From contig CABTOK010000005.1 in NCBI GenBank assembly GCA_902486425.1, positions 124,001-188,000 on the forward strand: DNA of 64,000 nucleotides, written 5' to 3'. A model generated the notes under the pieces. It was not told the origin of the DNA. It searched no databases and saw only the letters and a list, made by a program, of their open reading frames with translations. The stretch's first letter is position 1, and each line of letters opens with the position of its first letter. This document shows, one piece after another, positions 1-9,058 of the stretch. Source of the stretch: UBA11475 sp902486425. Lineage in GTDB: Bacteria; Bacillota; Clostridia; Christensenellales; Borkfalkiaceae. The translations under genes were made by a program, and so were the position numbers.

Positions 1-1
1 T

Positions 2-202
2 TCGTCCTTAACCGTTTTGTTCGAAAGCGAAACGCTCGAAGGCAATTCCGGATTGTCGGCTGTAACGAGCTTCGGCAAATATGCGTTCAAAGATTGCAAA
101 AATCTCGACTGCAACAAGATAACGTTCAATGCGAACAAGACTATTTATCCCGACGCTTTCAGCGGTTGTCTGAACGAAGACAGAATAACCTACGTTAAAT
201 AA
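2..202 (+). CDS. C-terminal end of a leucine-rich-repeat (BspA-type) surface protein, partial
   Basis: The frame is open from the window edge and ends at TAA 200-202, so only about 66 C-terminal residues are visible. The pattern FGKYAFKDCKNL, followed by a beta-strand ITFNAN and a second AFSGC, is the repeat signature of the LRR_5/BspA family. These are secreted or cell-wall proteins of gut Firmicutes that often act in adhesion. Any signal peptide or anchor lies outside the window. A strong terminator follows directly. The family call is from motif recognition only, and the function is inferred. Confidence 0.6.
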   Translation, partial: SSLTVLFESETLEGNSGLSAVTSFGKYAFKDCKNLDCNKITFNANKTIYPDAFSGCLNEDRITYVK

Positions 203-216
203 TTTTATAAAAAACA

Positions 217-244
217 AAAGAGTACCGGTCAGGTACTCTTTTTT
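217..244. terminator. Bidirectional intrinsic terminator between LRR gene and ttcA
   Basis: A 9-bp perfect stem (218-226 with 232-240), 5-nt loop, has A-tracts on the left and a T-run on the right. It can stop transcription from both convergent neighbours. Confidence 0.85.
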
Positions 245-272
245 ATAGCGGTTTATTATATAGTACGATTAT

Positions 273-1022
273 TTAGTTGTCTTTGCAAGCGTCTTTTACG
301 AACTTGTCGAAAAGATTGTATCTTTCGGGATGGGTGAGCGCGGTAAATATCATACGCCTTATGCCGGGGATTTGCTTATTCATGTCTTTTACGATTGTTT
401 TTACTTCTTCACGCTTTGTGCGTTTATTTGCCGGACATTCGCTTTTTACTATCGGGAGATTTGCTTTTGCGTAGGAAGAAATTTCGCACTCTCTTAAATA
501 AATCATAGGTCTTATGACGGTTATACCCGTTTTTTCGAGTTTTAATTTCGGGGGAAACGTCGAAAGCCTGCCTTCGTAAAACATAGAGAGCAAAAACGTG
601 TCTATGAGATCGTCCGCATGGTGTCCTAACGCAACCTTGTCCGCGCCGAGTTCCGCCGCCTTATTATACAGCGCGCCTTTGCGCATTTTAGAGCAGAGGG
701 AACACGGATTCGGTTCTTTACGGACGTCGAAAACTATTTCGCCTATTTCGGTTTTTACGTGATAGAAAGGTACGCCGAGACTTTTGCAAAGTTCTTTTAA
801 GGGCGTATAATCGGTCGGACTGTTCTTGAAAGCAAGATCTACGGTTATGGCGATAAGCTCGAACTTTTCGGGATAATAACATCTTAATTCCGATAAAATT
901 TTAAGGAGAGCAACGCTGTCCTTCCCGCCGGAAAGTCCTACGGCGATTTTATCGCCTGCCGATATCATGTTAAAATCTTCCGCCGCTTTACGCGTTTTTG
1001 AAGCGAGTTTGTTTATATCCAT
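273..1022 (-). CDS. ttcA: TtcA-like PP-loop ATPase, tRNA 2-thiocytidine(32) synthetase
   Basis: This 249-residue protein carries the PP-loop ATP-pyrophosphatase motif SGGKDS at residues 31-36. It has a CxxC pair at C107/C110 (PCSLC) and a third cysteine at about C196 (SECPANKRTKRE). Together these are the three ligands expected for the [4Fe-4S] cluster of TtcA-type enzymes. The family thiolates cytidine 32 of certain tRNAs in the cytoplasm using ATP and a sulfur donor. The start ATG is preceded by GGAGA. The gene is transcribed towards the shared terminator at 217-244 and lies divergent to the membrane protein at 1152. A different tRNA substrate within the TtcA/TtuA superfamily cannot be excluded. 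Confidence 0.82.
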   Translation of the reverse strand: MDINKLASKTRKAAEDFNMISAGDKIAVGLSGGKDSVALLKILSELRCYYPEKFELIAITVDLAFKNSPTDYTPLKELCKSLGVPFYHVKTEIGEIVFDVRKEPNPCSLCSKMRKGALYNKAAELGADKVALGHHADDLIDTFLLSMFYEGRLSTFPPKLKLEKTGITVIRPMIYLRECEISSYAKANLPIVKSECPANKRTKREEVKTIVKDMNKQIPGIRRMIFTALTHPERYNLFDKFVKDACKDN

Positions 1023-1058
1023 ATGGTTTTCTCCGCGGTTTGTCCGGGTAAAATATCG

Positions 1059-1087
1059 TTGACAACCGCATATATAAATATTATACT
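1059..1087 (+). promoter_or_regulatory. Sigma-70 promoter for the membrane protein gene at 1152
   Basis: TTGACA at 1059-1064, a 17-bp spacer and TATACT at 1082-1087 form a near-perfect housekeeping promoter, with a start near 1094. The -10 overlaps a TATAAT on the opposite strand (1085 to 1080) that could serve ttcA. Confidence 0.8.
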
Positions 1088-1151
1088 AAAATATAAGGTA
1101 ATGCAAGTTTTTACTATAAGACTTTTGCTTTATCCGTCACGGTAAATTGTT

Positions 1152-1817
1152 ATGAAAGGTTTGATCACGGCGTTGTCAGGCGCGCTCGGCAGCGGGTTCG
1201 CGACGTTTTTGGGAGCGATGCTGCCACTCATAGAACTTAAAGGTTCGATAATGTTCGCAAGGGGCGCGGGGCTCGGTTTTTTTAAGGCGCTCTTTATATC
1301 TTACCTCGGCTCGACGGCTGTATTTTTTATATTGTTCTTTTTGCTTAAACCGTTTCTTAATTTATTGAAGCGCGTAAAACTTTTCAAAAAGATCGCCGTG
1401 GGAATTGAAAATTATATCTCGGATAAAGCGAAAAAAGAACTCGAAAAACGCAGTAAAAAGGTAAAAACGGGCGGCGATAATTCAAAAAAACGGGAAGAAT
1501 TTATCAAAGCTCTCGTCGTATGTATATTCGTCGCGATTCCGCTTCCTATGACTGGAGTGTGGACGGGTACCGCCATAGCGGTTTTTATAAATTTAGATTT
1601 TTTTAAGGCGTTTTTCGCGGTAGCCGCGGGCAATCTCGTTGCGGGATCTATCATTTCGGTTCTGGCGGAACTGTTTTTGCCTTACGTCGATATAATTTTA
1701 TATTCGCTTTTTGTTATCGCCGCGGCAATGTTTGTCGTGTTCGTTGTTAAAATAATCAAAAACGGCAAATTCAAAAACGGCGATAATACGGACAGAGATA
1801 CTGAAGTTTCCGCATAA
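1152..1817 (+). CDS. Small multidrug export-type membrane protein (COG2426-like)
   Basis: This 221-residue integral membrane protein has a conserved-looking N-terminal block, GAMLPLIELKGSIMFA. It resembles the P-(I/L)-x-E-L-(K/R)-G signature of the Sm_multidrug_ex family (PF06695). Hydrophobic segments are visible at about residues 5-30, 40-65, 115-145 and 165-205, with a basic cytoplasmic loop (about 75-110) between them. The family label rests on old drug-export annotation, and the substrate is unknown. There is no good Shine-Dalgarno directly before the ATG, although the upstream promoter is excellent. The gene is monocistronic or weakly linked to the lipase gene 90 bp downstream. Confidence 0.65.
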   Translation: MKGLITALSGALGSGFATFLGAMLPLIELKGSIMFARGAGLGFFKALFISYLGSTAVFFILFFLLKPFLNLLKRVKLFKKIAVGIENYISDKAKKELEKRSKKVKTGGDNSKKREEFIKALVVCIFVAIPLPMTGVWTGTAIAVFINLDFFKAFFAVAAGNLVAGSIISVLAELFLPYVDIILYSLFVIAAAMFVVFVVKIIKNGKFKNGDNTDRDTEVSA

Positions 1818-1906
1818 AAAGACATCTGATAATAATTTTATGATTTTACGCGATTTTAAGAAATCTGCGTTAAAGATACAAAAACAAACGGATAAAAGGT
1901 AATAAT

Positions 1907-2776
1907 ATGGGACTTATAGCGTTTTTTAAAAGACTTGCCGCAAAAAGGAGAGAAAAGGCAAAACCCGTTCTGGGACTAGCGCTCGGAAGCGGCGGAGCGA
2001 AAGGGTTTGCCGAACTCGGCGCGCTTAAAGCGTTCGAAGAAAACGGAATAACCTTCGACATAATCGGAGGGACGAGCATCGGCAGCATAATAGGTGCGTT
2101 TTACGCCGACGGGTATTCGAGCACCGATATACAGAATCTTATTCTCGGAATAAAACTTAAAGACGTAATCACGGGACTGCCGTTCAATATGGATATGTCC
2201 GGAATACGCAGAGTAATCGACCGCGAAATCGGCGGAAAGAGTATCGAAGAACTTAAAAAACCTTTCGTCGCGGTATGCACCGACGCCGACGAAATGAAAG
2301 AAATTCATTTTACAAAAGGCAAAGTAGCGACGGCTGTAAGCGGTTCGGGATGTTTCTTACCGTATTTCAGACCTGTGATCGATACCGAAGGCAGGAGGCT
2401 TATAGACGGAGCTTACCTTAATTCGATCCCGGCAAGGGAAGTAAGGGAACTCGGTGCGGAATACGTCATAGGCGTGGACCTTTCGGCATTCAATCCGTTA
2501 ACACCCGAAGACAAGCTTCGCCCGGGCGCAAGCAAGAACCCCAAAGAAAAAGGTTATAAATATTCCGACGTGATGATAACGCCCGACCTTTCTGCGTATA
2601 CGGGAACTTCGCTTTCCGGCAGACACGAAATGTTTGAATCGGGTTACGCCGCCGCTATGGAAAAAATTGACGAAATAAAAACGGGCATAGCTCGTTTTAA
2701 CCGTAAAAGAGCAAAAAAATTAAAGTATCCTGACGAAGAAGCTTCTACCGCATTAACAGTCGTAAAAAACAAATAA
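1907..2776 (+). CDS. Patatin-like phospholipase (RssA/YchK type)
   Basis: This 289-residue protein has the patatin signature. An oxyanion glycine-rich loop, GSGGAKG, lies at about residues 27-33, a nucleophile elbow GTSIG has Ser57, and the dyad aspartate is in IDGAYLNS near residue 167. Patatins are Ser-Asp dyad acyl hydrolases. Bacterial RssA/YchK members are cytoplasmic or peripheral lipid hydrolases of uncertain substrate. The N-terminal 20 residues are basic and amphipathic (FFKRLAAKRRE), which may help membrane association. AAAGG precedes the ATG. An intrinsic terminator follows. Confidence 0.82.
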   Translation: MGLIAFFKRLAAKRREKAKPVLGLALGSGGAKGFAELGALKAFEENGITFDIIGGTSIGSIIGAFYADGYSSTDIQNLILGIKLKDVITGLPFNMDMSGIRRVIDREIGGKSIEELKKPFVAVCTDADEMKEIHFTKGKVATAVSGSGCFLPYFRPVIDTEGRRLIDGAYLNSIPAREVRELGAEYVIGVDLSAFNPLTPEDKLRPGASKNPKEKGYKYSDVMITPDLSAYTGTSLSGRHEMFESGYAAAMEKIDEIKTGIARFNRKRAKKLKYPDEEASTALTVVKNK

Positions 2777-2816
2777 AAACGCAGGATATAATTATAAAAA
2801 ACATAAGCAAACACAA

Positions 2817-2850
2817 GCGAAAAACGGACGGTAAACCCGCCCGTTTTTCG
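2817..2850 (+). terminator. Intrinsic terminator after the patatin gene
   Basis: A GC-rich stem (about 2819-2831 with 2837-2849) with one mismatch and loop TAAAC is followed by T-rich sequence. Confidence 0.7.
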
Positions 2851-2902
2851 TATAAGTGAATTTATTATTGAAAAAGCAGATTGATTATAAATAAAATAAT
2901 TC

Positions 2903-2931
2903 TTGAACTGCCGCCGGTTCCGTGTTATAAT
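2903..2931 (+). promoter_or_regulatory. Promoter of the sbcD-like/sbcC-like operon
   Basis: TTGAAC (2903-2908), 17-bp spacer, TATAAT (2926-2931). The predicted start near 2938 leaves a leader of about 64 nt. Confidence 0.75.
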
Positions 2932-3001
2932 GTAACTGAAAAAACGTGAACATATGTTCACCGGACGCTTAGACAGGGTAAGATGTAAAAAGGAGCGAAA
3001 C

Positions 3002-4096
3002 ATGAAAATATTGCATTGCGCCGACATTCATCTCGGGGCGAAAATCGAATCGGGCTTGCCTTCTCAAAAAAGTGAGATAAGACGTATGGAAGTAAGGGAA
3101 GCTTTCGATAAAATGATCGGATACGCCCGATCCGGAGGTATAAAAATCATTCTTATATCGGGCGACGCGTTCGATTCCGAAAGACCGCTAAAAAAGGATA
3201 AAGAGTTTTTTTATCAGGCGGTAAAACGAAACCCCGATATAACTTTTTACTATTTAAGGGGCAACCACGACGATCTTGAAACTTATACCGAAACGATAGA
3301 CAATCTTAAAACTTTCGGGGAAGAAGCCGTTACTTACGAAGACGGATTTATAAATATAACGGGGATAGAGTTGACCGATAAAAACGCGCTATCGTTTTAT
3401 TCTACGGTAACATTTCGGCGAGACAGGTTTAATATATTGATGCTGCACGGGCAGCTTTCGGATGCGGAAGGATCCATCAATATTCCCCTTAGAAAGCTTG
3501 CGGACAAAAATCTTAATTACCTTGCTCTCGGGCATATACATTCGTTTGATAAAGGCGAATATTCAAGGTTTACGTATGCGTATCCCGGCTGTCTCGAAGG
3601 TAGAGGCTTTGACGAAACGGGCGAAAAGGGCTTTATAGTTCTCGATATTCCTGATCCGTCCGGCGAAGTAAAGGATTTTACGAGGTATGAGTTTTCGGCA
3701 GAATTTGTAGTTAATTCCGTAAGAGTTATAAAGGAAGCGCATATAGACGTTACGGGAGCCGACGGAGTTTACGAAATATCCGACGCGGCTCGTTCGGCGC
3801 TTGCCTCTGGCGGGTACGATAAGGATGATATTTTAAGAATTTACATTACCGGCTTTACAAAAGTTTACGACGGCTCGGTTTGCAAAGAAGTAGAAAATTT
3901 ATTGAAAAACGACTATTTTTATGTGAGCGTAAAGGATAAGCGCAGGTTGAAAATAGATTACGAGTCTTATGTAAGCGATCCGGGAGTCGTTGGCGAATTT
4001 ATCCGCAGAGTATACTCGTCGGATCTTACAGAGGACGAAAAGGCGGAAGTAGCCGAAACGGGACTTAAAGCTTTTGAAAACGGGGGACTTTTATGA
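3002..4096 (+). CDS. SbcD/YhaO-like metallophosphoesterase, DNA repair nuclease subunit
   Basis: The ATG at 3002 is chosen because AAAGGAG lies directly upstream; a frame extension to 2954 has no ribosome site. The 364-residue product shows the calcineurin-like metallophosphatase motifs of Mre11/SbcD nucleases in order: CADIHLG near the N-terminus, SGDAFDSE, GNHDD, MLHGQ and GHIHS. The predicted role is the Mn-dependent nuclease of an Mre11-Rad50-type complex that trims blocked or hairpin DNA ends. Its stop overlaps the ATG of the ATPase gene (ATGA), so the two are translationally coupled. The lack of the longer capping region and the partner's membrane segments make YhaO of Bacillus a closer match than E. 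coli SbcD. Confidence 0.85.
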   Translation: MKILHCADIHLGAKIESGLPSQKSEIRRMEVREAFDKMIGYARSGGIKIILISGDAFDSERPLKKDKEFFYQAVKRNPDITFYYLRGNHDDLETYTETIDNLKTFGEEAVTYEDGFINITGIELTDKNALSFYSTVTFRRDRFNILMLHGQLSDAEGSINIPLRKLADKNLNYLALGHIHSFDKGEYSRFTYAYPGCLEGRGFDETGEKGFIVLDIPDPSGEVKDFTRYEFSAEFVVNSVRVIKEAHIDVTGADGVYEISDAARSALASGGYDKDDILRIYITGFTKVYDGSVCKEVENLLKNDYFYVSVKDKRRLKIDYESYVSDPGVVGEFIRRVYSSDLTEDEKAEVAETGLKAFENGGLL

Positions 4097-6744
4097 AAAT
4101 AAAATCGTGTTATATAGCGGGGTTCGGAAAAATAAAAAGCGAAAAAATCGAATTTAAGGACGGCTTTAACCTTTTCGAAAGGGAAAACGGGTTCGGTAAA
4201 ACCACTCTCGCGACGTTTATAAAAGCCATGTTTTACGGCCTCGAATCTTATAAAAGCAATTATTCGAAAGATAAAAAAATGCCCGAAAGACTTAAATTTT
4301 ATCCTCTTTCGGGCGGCGGTTTCGGCGGAAATATAGAGTTTACCGAAGGCGGAAATTTATACAGAATAGAGCGGACTTTCGGCAAAAAGAGCGATACCGA
4401 AGACGTTACAAAGGTATATAAAAACAACGAAGAATTTTTCGGGTTCGAACCCGAAAAATCTATCGGCGAAGCTCTTTTCGGACTGAACGAAAACGCTTTT
4501 ATAAGGACTCTTTTTATAGGTTCCGAATATCTCAAATCTTCCGGAGCCGGAATAAGCGAAAATTCGCTGCGGGCCGCAGGAGCGGACAAAGCGATAGACG
4601 AAATATCGGCAAACATAAAAACATACAAAGCGAGCGCGAACGCAAAAAACCCCGGCAAAATACCTGCCATGAAAAAAGAAGCGGACGAACTTTCGGTAAA
4701 AATAAAAAATTACGAAAAAATAGGCGAAAATCTTGGCGAAAAGTATAAAAGGCTTTCTGCTGTTTCGGAAGAAATAAAAATACTGAAAGAGCGGAAAGAA
4801 AAATATAATTCGTTAAAGCTTTTATCCGAAGTAAACGCACAGTACGCCGCGTTAAACGAAAAGGCTGAAGTATCTGAAGAAAAACTTGCGGAATTCAATA
4901 AAAATTATCCTTATTCCTTTCCGAAATCCGACGAGATAGAAAGTATGAAAGCTATCGCGAGGGAGATTAAGAGCGCGGAATTTTCGATGTCTGACGGCTT
5001 TACCGAAGAAGAAAAATCACGGCTGAAATTACTTGACGGAAAATTTGCCGGCGGTACGTTTTCGGACGAACAGGCTGAAGAAATGCAAGCCGAACTCGGC
5101 GAGCTGAAATCAGATTTAAGAGAATTATCGGCGGTAAATGCAAATCTTGACGAGCTTAAAGAAGACGTTAAAAACAGTCCGTTTTATTTAGTCGGCGAAC
5201 CAACGGCAACGGGAGAAGAAGTCCTTTTAAAACTAAAAAAATATACCGACCTTCTCGGCGGAAACGAACAGGTCAATGCAGATAAAAACAAGCGTAAAAC
5301 ACCTAAAATATGTATCGCCTTGCTTATATCGGCGATTGTTTTGGTTTTAGGCGGCGCGGGTGTATTCTTTATAAATAAGCTTGCCTGCTTAATATTGTTT
5401 GTCGTCGGAATAGCGGTTCTTTTTATAGACGCGTTCATATATCTTCTTAAGCGATCTGACGTTAAAGATTACGGTAGCGTTTCGGCGAACCGTTCCGAAC
5501 TTACCGACGCCAGAAACGAGATTTATTCGCTTATAGCTCGCTACGGATACGTATCGGGCGATCCGATAAAAGACGCATACGATTTTAACGAAGGATACCT
5601 AAGTTATAAAAAATCACGCTCGAAAATTGCCGAAGGTACGCAAAAAACCGAAAGGCTTTTCGAGAAAACAAACACGCTTTCAAACGATTTCGAAAGTTTT
5701 TTATCGGAATACGGTTTTACTTTTGATAATATTGTTTATTTCGAAGGCAATAAATTGTCTTATTATAAATTAAAGACGGAAAAATATGAAAGTGCGCTGA
5801 AAGATATACTCACGTCTTCGGACGAATATAAGGCGTTCACAAAACGAGCGAAAAAGTACGAAGAAACGAAGAAAAAGCTCGAAGCGGATATTGACTTTAA
5901 CCTTTCTGACTTTAAAAAAATTCTTGTAAAATACGATCCCGAAGAAACGTATTGGTCGGATTTGGGCGACACAGCGGCGGCGAAAGGCAGCCTGAACAGT
6001 AGTTATATTTCGGATAAAATTTACGGTATAATAACAGATATAACATCGAATATCGCCGAAAAGAAACGATTCGAAGAAGATTACGGCATTAGGTTAAAAG
6101 AACTTTCAGACTACAAAACGGCTCACCCGGGTTGCGAAAACGCAGAGAACGTTTTCGCCGCAAATCCTTCGGACATAGCCGCGGACGATAAAAAACTTGA
6201 CGAACTGTTAAAGGAAGAAGTCTCTTTGAACAAAGAGATCGAAGAAGACGAAAAATATTCTGAACTTACAGACGGATTGAAAGCGGAATTATCCGAAATG
6301 AAGGAAAAGATCCGCGGGCTTACTCACGAGTACGAGATATTGAAGTACGCCGAAAAGTTCATGAAGGAAGCGAAAGACGCGGTAATCGCAAAGTACACCG
6401 CGCCTATAGAAAGCGCATATAAAAAGTATGCAGGCGCACTCGACAAAAATATTTCGGACAGCGTAAAGTTTTCGGACAGGCTGGAACCGAATTTCGAAAA
6501 GGAAGGAAAACTCGCTTCCGAAGGATATTTGAGCGACGGTGAAAAGGCCGTTTCTTCGCTCGGGTTCAGACTCGCTGCGGCGGAAGCCGTTTTCGGCGGA
6601 AATCTCCCGTTCGTCATAATGGACGATCCGTTTGTTTTCCTCGATAAAAAGCATCTTGGCGAAGTTAAAGTTCTTCTCGAAAAGCTTTCGGAAACTTCGC
6701 AGATAATATATTTCTGCTGTCACGAAAGCCGTAATTTAATCTGA
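4093..6744 (+). CDS. SbcC/YhaN-like SMC-type ATPase with central membrane segments
   Basis: This 883-residue protein has the split ABC ATPase layout of Rad50/SbcC proteins. Walker A ENGFGKTT is at residues 31-38, followed by a long charged coiled coil, then the signature YLSDGEKAVSSLGFR, Walker B FVIMDDPF and an H-loop CCHES at the C-terminus. About residues 402-455 form two adjacent hydrophobic helices in the middle of the coiled coil. That matches YhaN-type proteins and implies membrane attachment of the complex. It lacks an obvious CxxC zinc hook. It is translationally coupled to the nuclease gene and followed by a strong terminator. The role in DNA-end processing is inferred from family and pairing. 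Confidence 0.85.
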   Translation: MKIKSCYIAGFGKIKSEKIEFKDGFNLFERENGFGKTTLATFIKAMFYGLESYKSNYSKDKKMPERLKFYPLSGGGFGGNIEFTEGGNLYRIERTFGKKSDTEDVTKVYKNNEEFFGFEPEKSIGEALFGLNENAFIRTLFIGSEYLKSSGAGISENSLRAAGADKAIDEISANIKTYKASANAKNPGKIPAMKKEADELSVKIKNYEKIGENLGEKYKRLSAVSEEIKILKERKEKYNSLKLLSEVNAQYAALNEKAEVSEEKLAEFNKNYPYSFPKSDEIESMKAIAREIKSAEFSMSDGFTEEEKSRLKLLDGKFAGGTFSDEQAEEMQAELGELKSDLRELSAVNANLDELKEDVKNSPFYLVGEPTATGEEVLLKLKKYTDLLGGNEQVNADKNKRKTPKICIALLISAIVLVLGGAGVFFINKLACLILFVVGIAVLFIDAFIYLLKRSDVKDYGSVSANRSELTDARNEIYSLIARYGYVSGDPIKDAYDFNEGYLSYKKSRSKIAEGTQKTERLFEKTNTLSNDFESFLSEYGFTFDNIVYFEGNKLSYYKLKTEKYESALKDILTSSDEYKAFTKRAKKYEETKKKLEADIDFNLSDFKKILVKYDPEETYWSDLGDTAAAKGSLNSSYISDKIYGIITDITSNIAEKKRFEEDYGIRLKELSDYKTAHPGCENAENVFAANPSDIAADDKKLDELLKEEVSLNKEIEEDEKYSELTDGLKAELSEMKEKIRGLTHEYEILKYAEKFMKEAKDAVIAKYTAPIESAYKKYAGALDKNISDSVKFSDRLEPNFEKEGKLASEGYLSDGEKAVSSLGFRLAAAEAVFGGNLPFVIMDDPFVFLDKKHLGEVKVLLEKLSETSQIIYFCCHESRNLI

Positions 6745-6815
6745 TCGGGTATACGTTTTACGACATAAAAAGACTGCCGTAAAATACGATCGGATTTTAT
6801 AAAATTTGAAAAAAT

Positions 6816-6842
6816 AAAAAGTCCCGGAAAGGGACTTTTTAT
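6816..6842. terminator. Strong bidirectional terminator
   Basis: A 10-bp perfect stem AAAAAGTCCC (6816-6825) with 6831-6840, loop GGAAA. It serves the + strand ATPase gene and possibly the - strand FNT gene. Confidence 0.88.
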
Positions 6843-6888
6843 CTTAGTTTTTTATTGTTGAAAAATCGAGTAATGAGTAAAACGAATT

Positions 6889-7575
6889 TTATTGTTCTTT
6901 TGCCGCTTCGCCGTTACTCTCGTTCGGACATGCGGATTCCGTCAGTCGATCCGATTTTTGTTTATCGTCTGAAAATAATTTTTTGATAAGCGGAATAATA
7001 ATTGCCCCGAGAATATTGCCGATCGTAACGGATAAAAGAAATAAAACGGCTTTGCCGCTCCACATATTGCAAAAGCTTATGTAGAACATGTCGGCAACGG
7101 AGTGCTCGAATCCGCAAAGAACAAAAACGGAAACGCCGAAGAAAAGCGAGCAGACCTTTTTCCATTCTTTGTCATGCGTTTTATAACCGTTTACCGCAAT
7201 GTAAATAAGGACGTTGCAAAAGAAGCCTAAAATAATAATCTGCCAGAAAGGGTAGTCCATTCTGGTCGTAAGTCCGACGGAATAATTTTCGGCATAAGGT
7301 AAAAATTTGTCGAGCCTTAACGCATATCCGACAACCGACGCTCCTATAAGATTCGAAAGATAAATGATTATAAGGTCGGCTATATATTTCGGTTTGCTGT
7401 CAAAAACATAGCAGACTTTCCCGGTGAATAAGTTAAGGTCCGTCGTCAAAACGAGAAAAAGTCCGATAACAAAAAACAGACTTCCGAAAAGTTTGCTTCC
7501 GCTCGATATATTTGCTATCCCGCCGAGCGAAATCGCCGCTCCGGCAAGTATTCCTTTAATTATTTTTTTTACCAT
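6889..7575 (-). CDS. Formate/nitrite transporter family (FNT) anion channel
   Basis: The 228-residue product has six hydrophobic segments and the FNT signatures. LNLFTGK lies after TM2, and the P5-region motif GFEHSVADMF contains the central pore histidine. FNT pentamers move small monovalent anions such as formate, nitrite, lactate or hydrosulfide across the membrane. The K in LFTGK, where many formate channels have N, leaves open a hydrosulfide or other subgroup, so I give no gene symbol. The C-terminal 25 residues are hydrophilic. The start is preceded by GGAGA. An extended -10 (TGC TAAAAT, opposite of 7624-7632) lies about 50 bp upstream. Confidence 0.85.
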   Translation of the reverse strand: MVKKIIKGILAGAAISLGGIANISSGSKLFGSLFFVIGLFLVLTTDLNLFTGKVCYVFDSKPKYIADLIIIYLSNLIGASVVGYALRLDKFLPYAENYSVGLTTRMDYPFWQIIILGFFCNVLIYIAVNGYKTHDKEWKKVCSLFFGVSVFVLCGFEHSVADMFYISFCNMWSGKAVLFLLSVTIGNILGAIIIPLIKKLFSDDKQKSDRLTESACPNESNGEAAKEQ

Positions 7576-7976
7576 TTAATTCTCCGTAAAATTTTTTTGA
7601 CCTGTATCTTTCGGATATTGATTATTTTAGCATAATTTTTTTAAAAAACAAAATAAAAGAACGGCGGTTTTTATTTTAATCTGTTTGTAAGGATGCGGAC
7701 GGTAAGCGTTCCGTAATAAAATATAACCGTAAAACAACCGGTTCTGCCGTCCGCCGTACAGAAAAAGAAGAGCATGTTCTGTACTTGTAAGGGTATTATA
7801 AGTAAATTATATATAAATAAAATTAAAAATATAAAAAATATAAATAAAAAAAATATAAATAAAAATATTATTTAAAAACAAGGGAAATAAAATGCGGGTT
7901 GCGTATTATTATATAGAAGGGAAACGGCTTAATATAGAAGGGAAACGGCTTATAATAAGAGGCGACCGTATATAAC
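7576..7976. other. Gene-free AT-rich stretch with a tandem repeat
   Basis: This 401-bp region between divergent genes holds no credible ORF. 7800-7875 is almost pure A/T. A candidate extended -10 for the FNT gene lies near 7624-7632 on the - strand. A 20-bp tandem duplication is at 7911-7951, and TATAAT at 7951-7956 lies 20 bp upstream of the dgt-like start. Confidence 0.6.
7911..7951 (+). repeat. Perfect 20-bp tandem duplication, period 21
   Basis: The 20 bases at 7911-7930 recur identically at 7932-7951, separated by one A. The second copy runs into TATAAT, so the duplication sits in the promoter/leader region of the dgt-like gene. Confidence 0.9.
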
Positions 7977-9023
7977 ATGAAAACAACCGTAAAATTAAAT
8001 ACCAAAGCCGATGTAACGACAGGGAAAATGAAAGAAAAAACTCTTAAAATAGAACAGGAATTCTTATCTCCGTATGCTAAAATGTCAAAGGACACCGCAG
8101 GAAGGGACAAGCCCGAACCTCCTTGTCCGATGAGAACGGACTTTCAGCGCGACCGTGACAGAATTTTGTATTCGAAGGCTTTCAGACGGCTTAAAAACAA
8201 AACGCAGGTTTTTTATTCCCCCGAAGGCGATCATTACAGAACCAGACTTACTCATACGCTTGACGTAACGCAAGTGGCAAGAAGTATAGCAAGGGGGTTG
8301 TCGCTTAACGAAGATTTGTCCGAAGCCATAGCTTTGGGACATGATCTCGGACATACTCCTTTCGGCCATTCGGGAGAAAGAATTTTAAATAAACTCTGTC
8401 CGTCCGGATTCCGGCACAACGTTCAGTCCCGAAGAGTGGTCGAAGTGCTTGAAAACGACGGCAAAGGACTTAACCTTACTTTCGAAGTCCGCGACGGGAT
8501 CGAAAATCATAAAATGTCATTAAGTCCGTCAACTCTTGAAGGAAAGGTAGTAAGCTATTCCGACTGGATAGCTTATCTTAACCACGACATTGACGACGCG
8601 ATCGAAGCGAAGATAATAAAAGAGAGCGATCTTCCCGAAGAAACGCTTAAAGTTTTAGGAAGAACTTCGAGAGACCGCATAAATACAATGATTTTTTCGA
8701 TAATAGAGAGAAGCGACGGCAAGCCCTTTGTCGAAATGGACGAAGAGATTTTAGAAGCGACGAAAACGCTCCGTAACTTTTTAACCGAAGTCGTGTACAA
8801 TTCGCCCGAAGCCCGCGGCGAAGAAATAAAAGCCGAAAGAATGCTTTCCGCACTTTACGAATATTACGCCGAAAGGATAGACGAACTTCCCGAAAGCAAC
8901 CGCGAAATGATTGAACGCGACGGCAAAGACAGGGTTATATGCGATTACCTTTCATCTATGACGGACAGGTTTGCGGTGAATAAATTCGAAAATATTTTCA
9001 TTCCGAAGAACTGGAAATACTGA
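7977..9023 (+). CDS. dgt: dGTPase-like HD-domain deoxynucleotide triphosphohydrolase
   Basis: The signature is FQRDRDRI...KAFRRLKNKTQVF followed by GDHYRTRLTHTLDV, then the HD motif LGHDLGHTPFGH. This is the dGTP triphosphohydrolase-like family (YwfO/Dgt type 2-3) that hydrolyses dNTPs to deoxynucleoside and tripolyphosphate. The conserved N-terminal LSPYA motif is about 31 residues from the ATG at 7977, but only 13 from the in-frame ATG at 8028. Homologues favour the latter. Neither start has a well-spaced Shine-Dalgarno, so the longest form is listed. It lies just upstream of dnaG, a common Firmicute arrangement linking dNTP pools to replication. Confidence 0.85.
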   Translation: MKTTVKLNTKADVTTGKMKEKTLKIEQEFLSPYAKMSKDTAGRDKPEPPCPMRTDFQRDRDRILYSKAFRRLKNKTQVFYSPEGDHYRTRLTHTLDVTQVARSIARGLSLNEDLSEAIALGHDLGHTPFGHSGERILNKLCPSGFRHNVQSRRVVEVLENDGKGLNLTFEVRDGIENHKMSLSPSTLEGKVVSYSDWIAYLNHDIDDAIEAKIIKESDLPEETLKVLGRTSRDRINTMIFSIIERSDGKPFVEMDEEILEATKTLRNFLTEVVYNSPEARGEEIKAERMLSALYEYYAERIDELPESNREMIERDGKDRVICDYLSSMTDRFAVNKFENIFIPKNWKY

Positions 9024-9058
9024 TAAAAATACGCGGGCTGTTGCCCGAAAGGAGAAAA

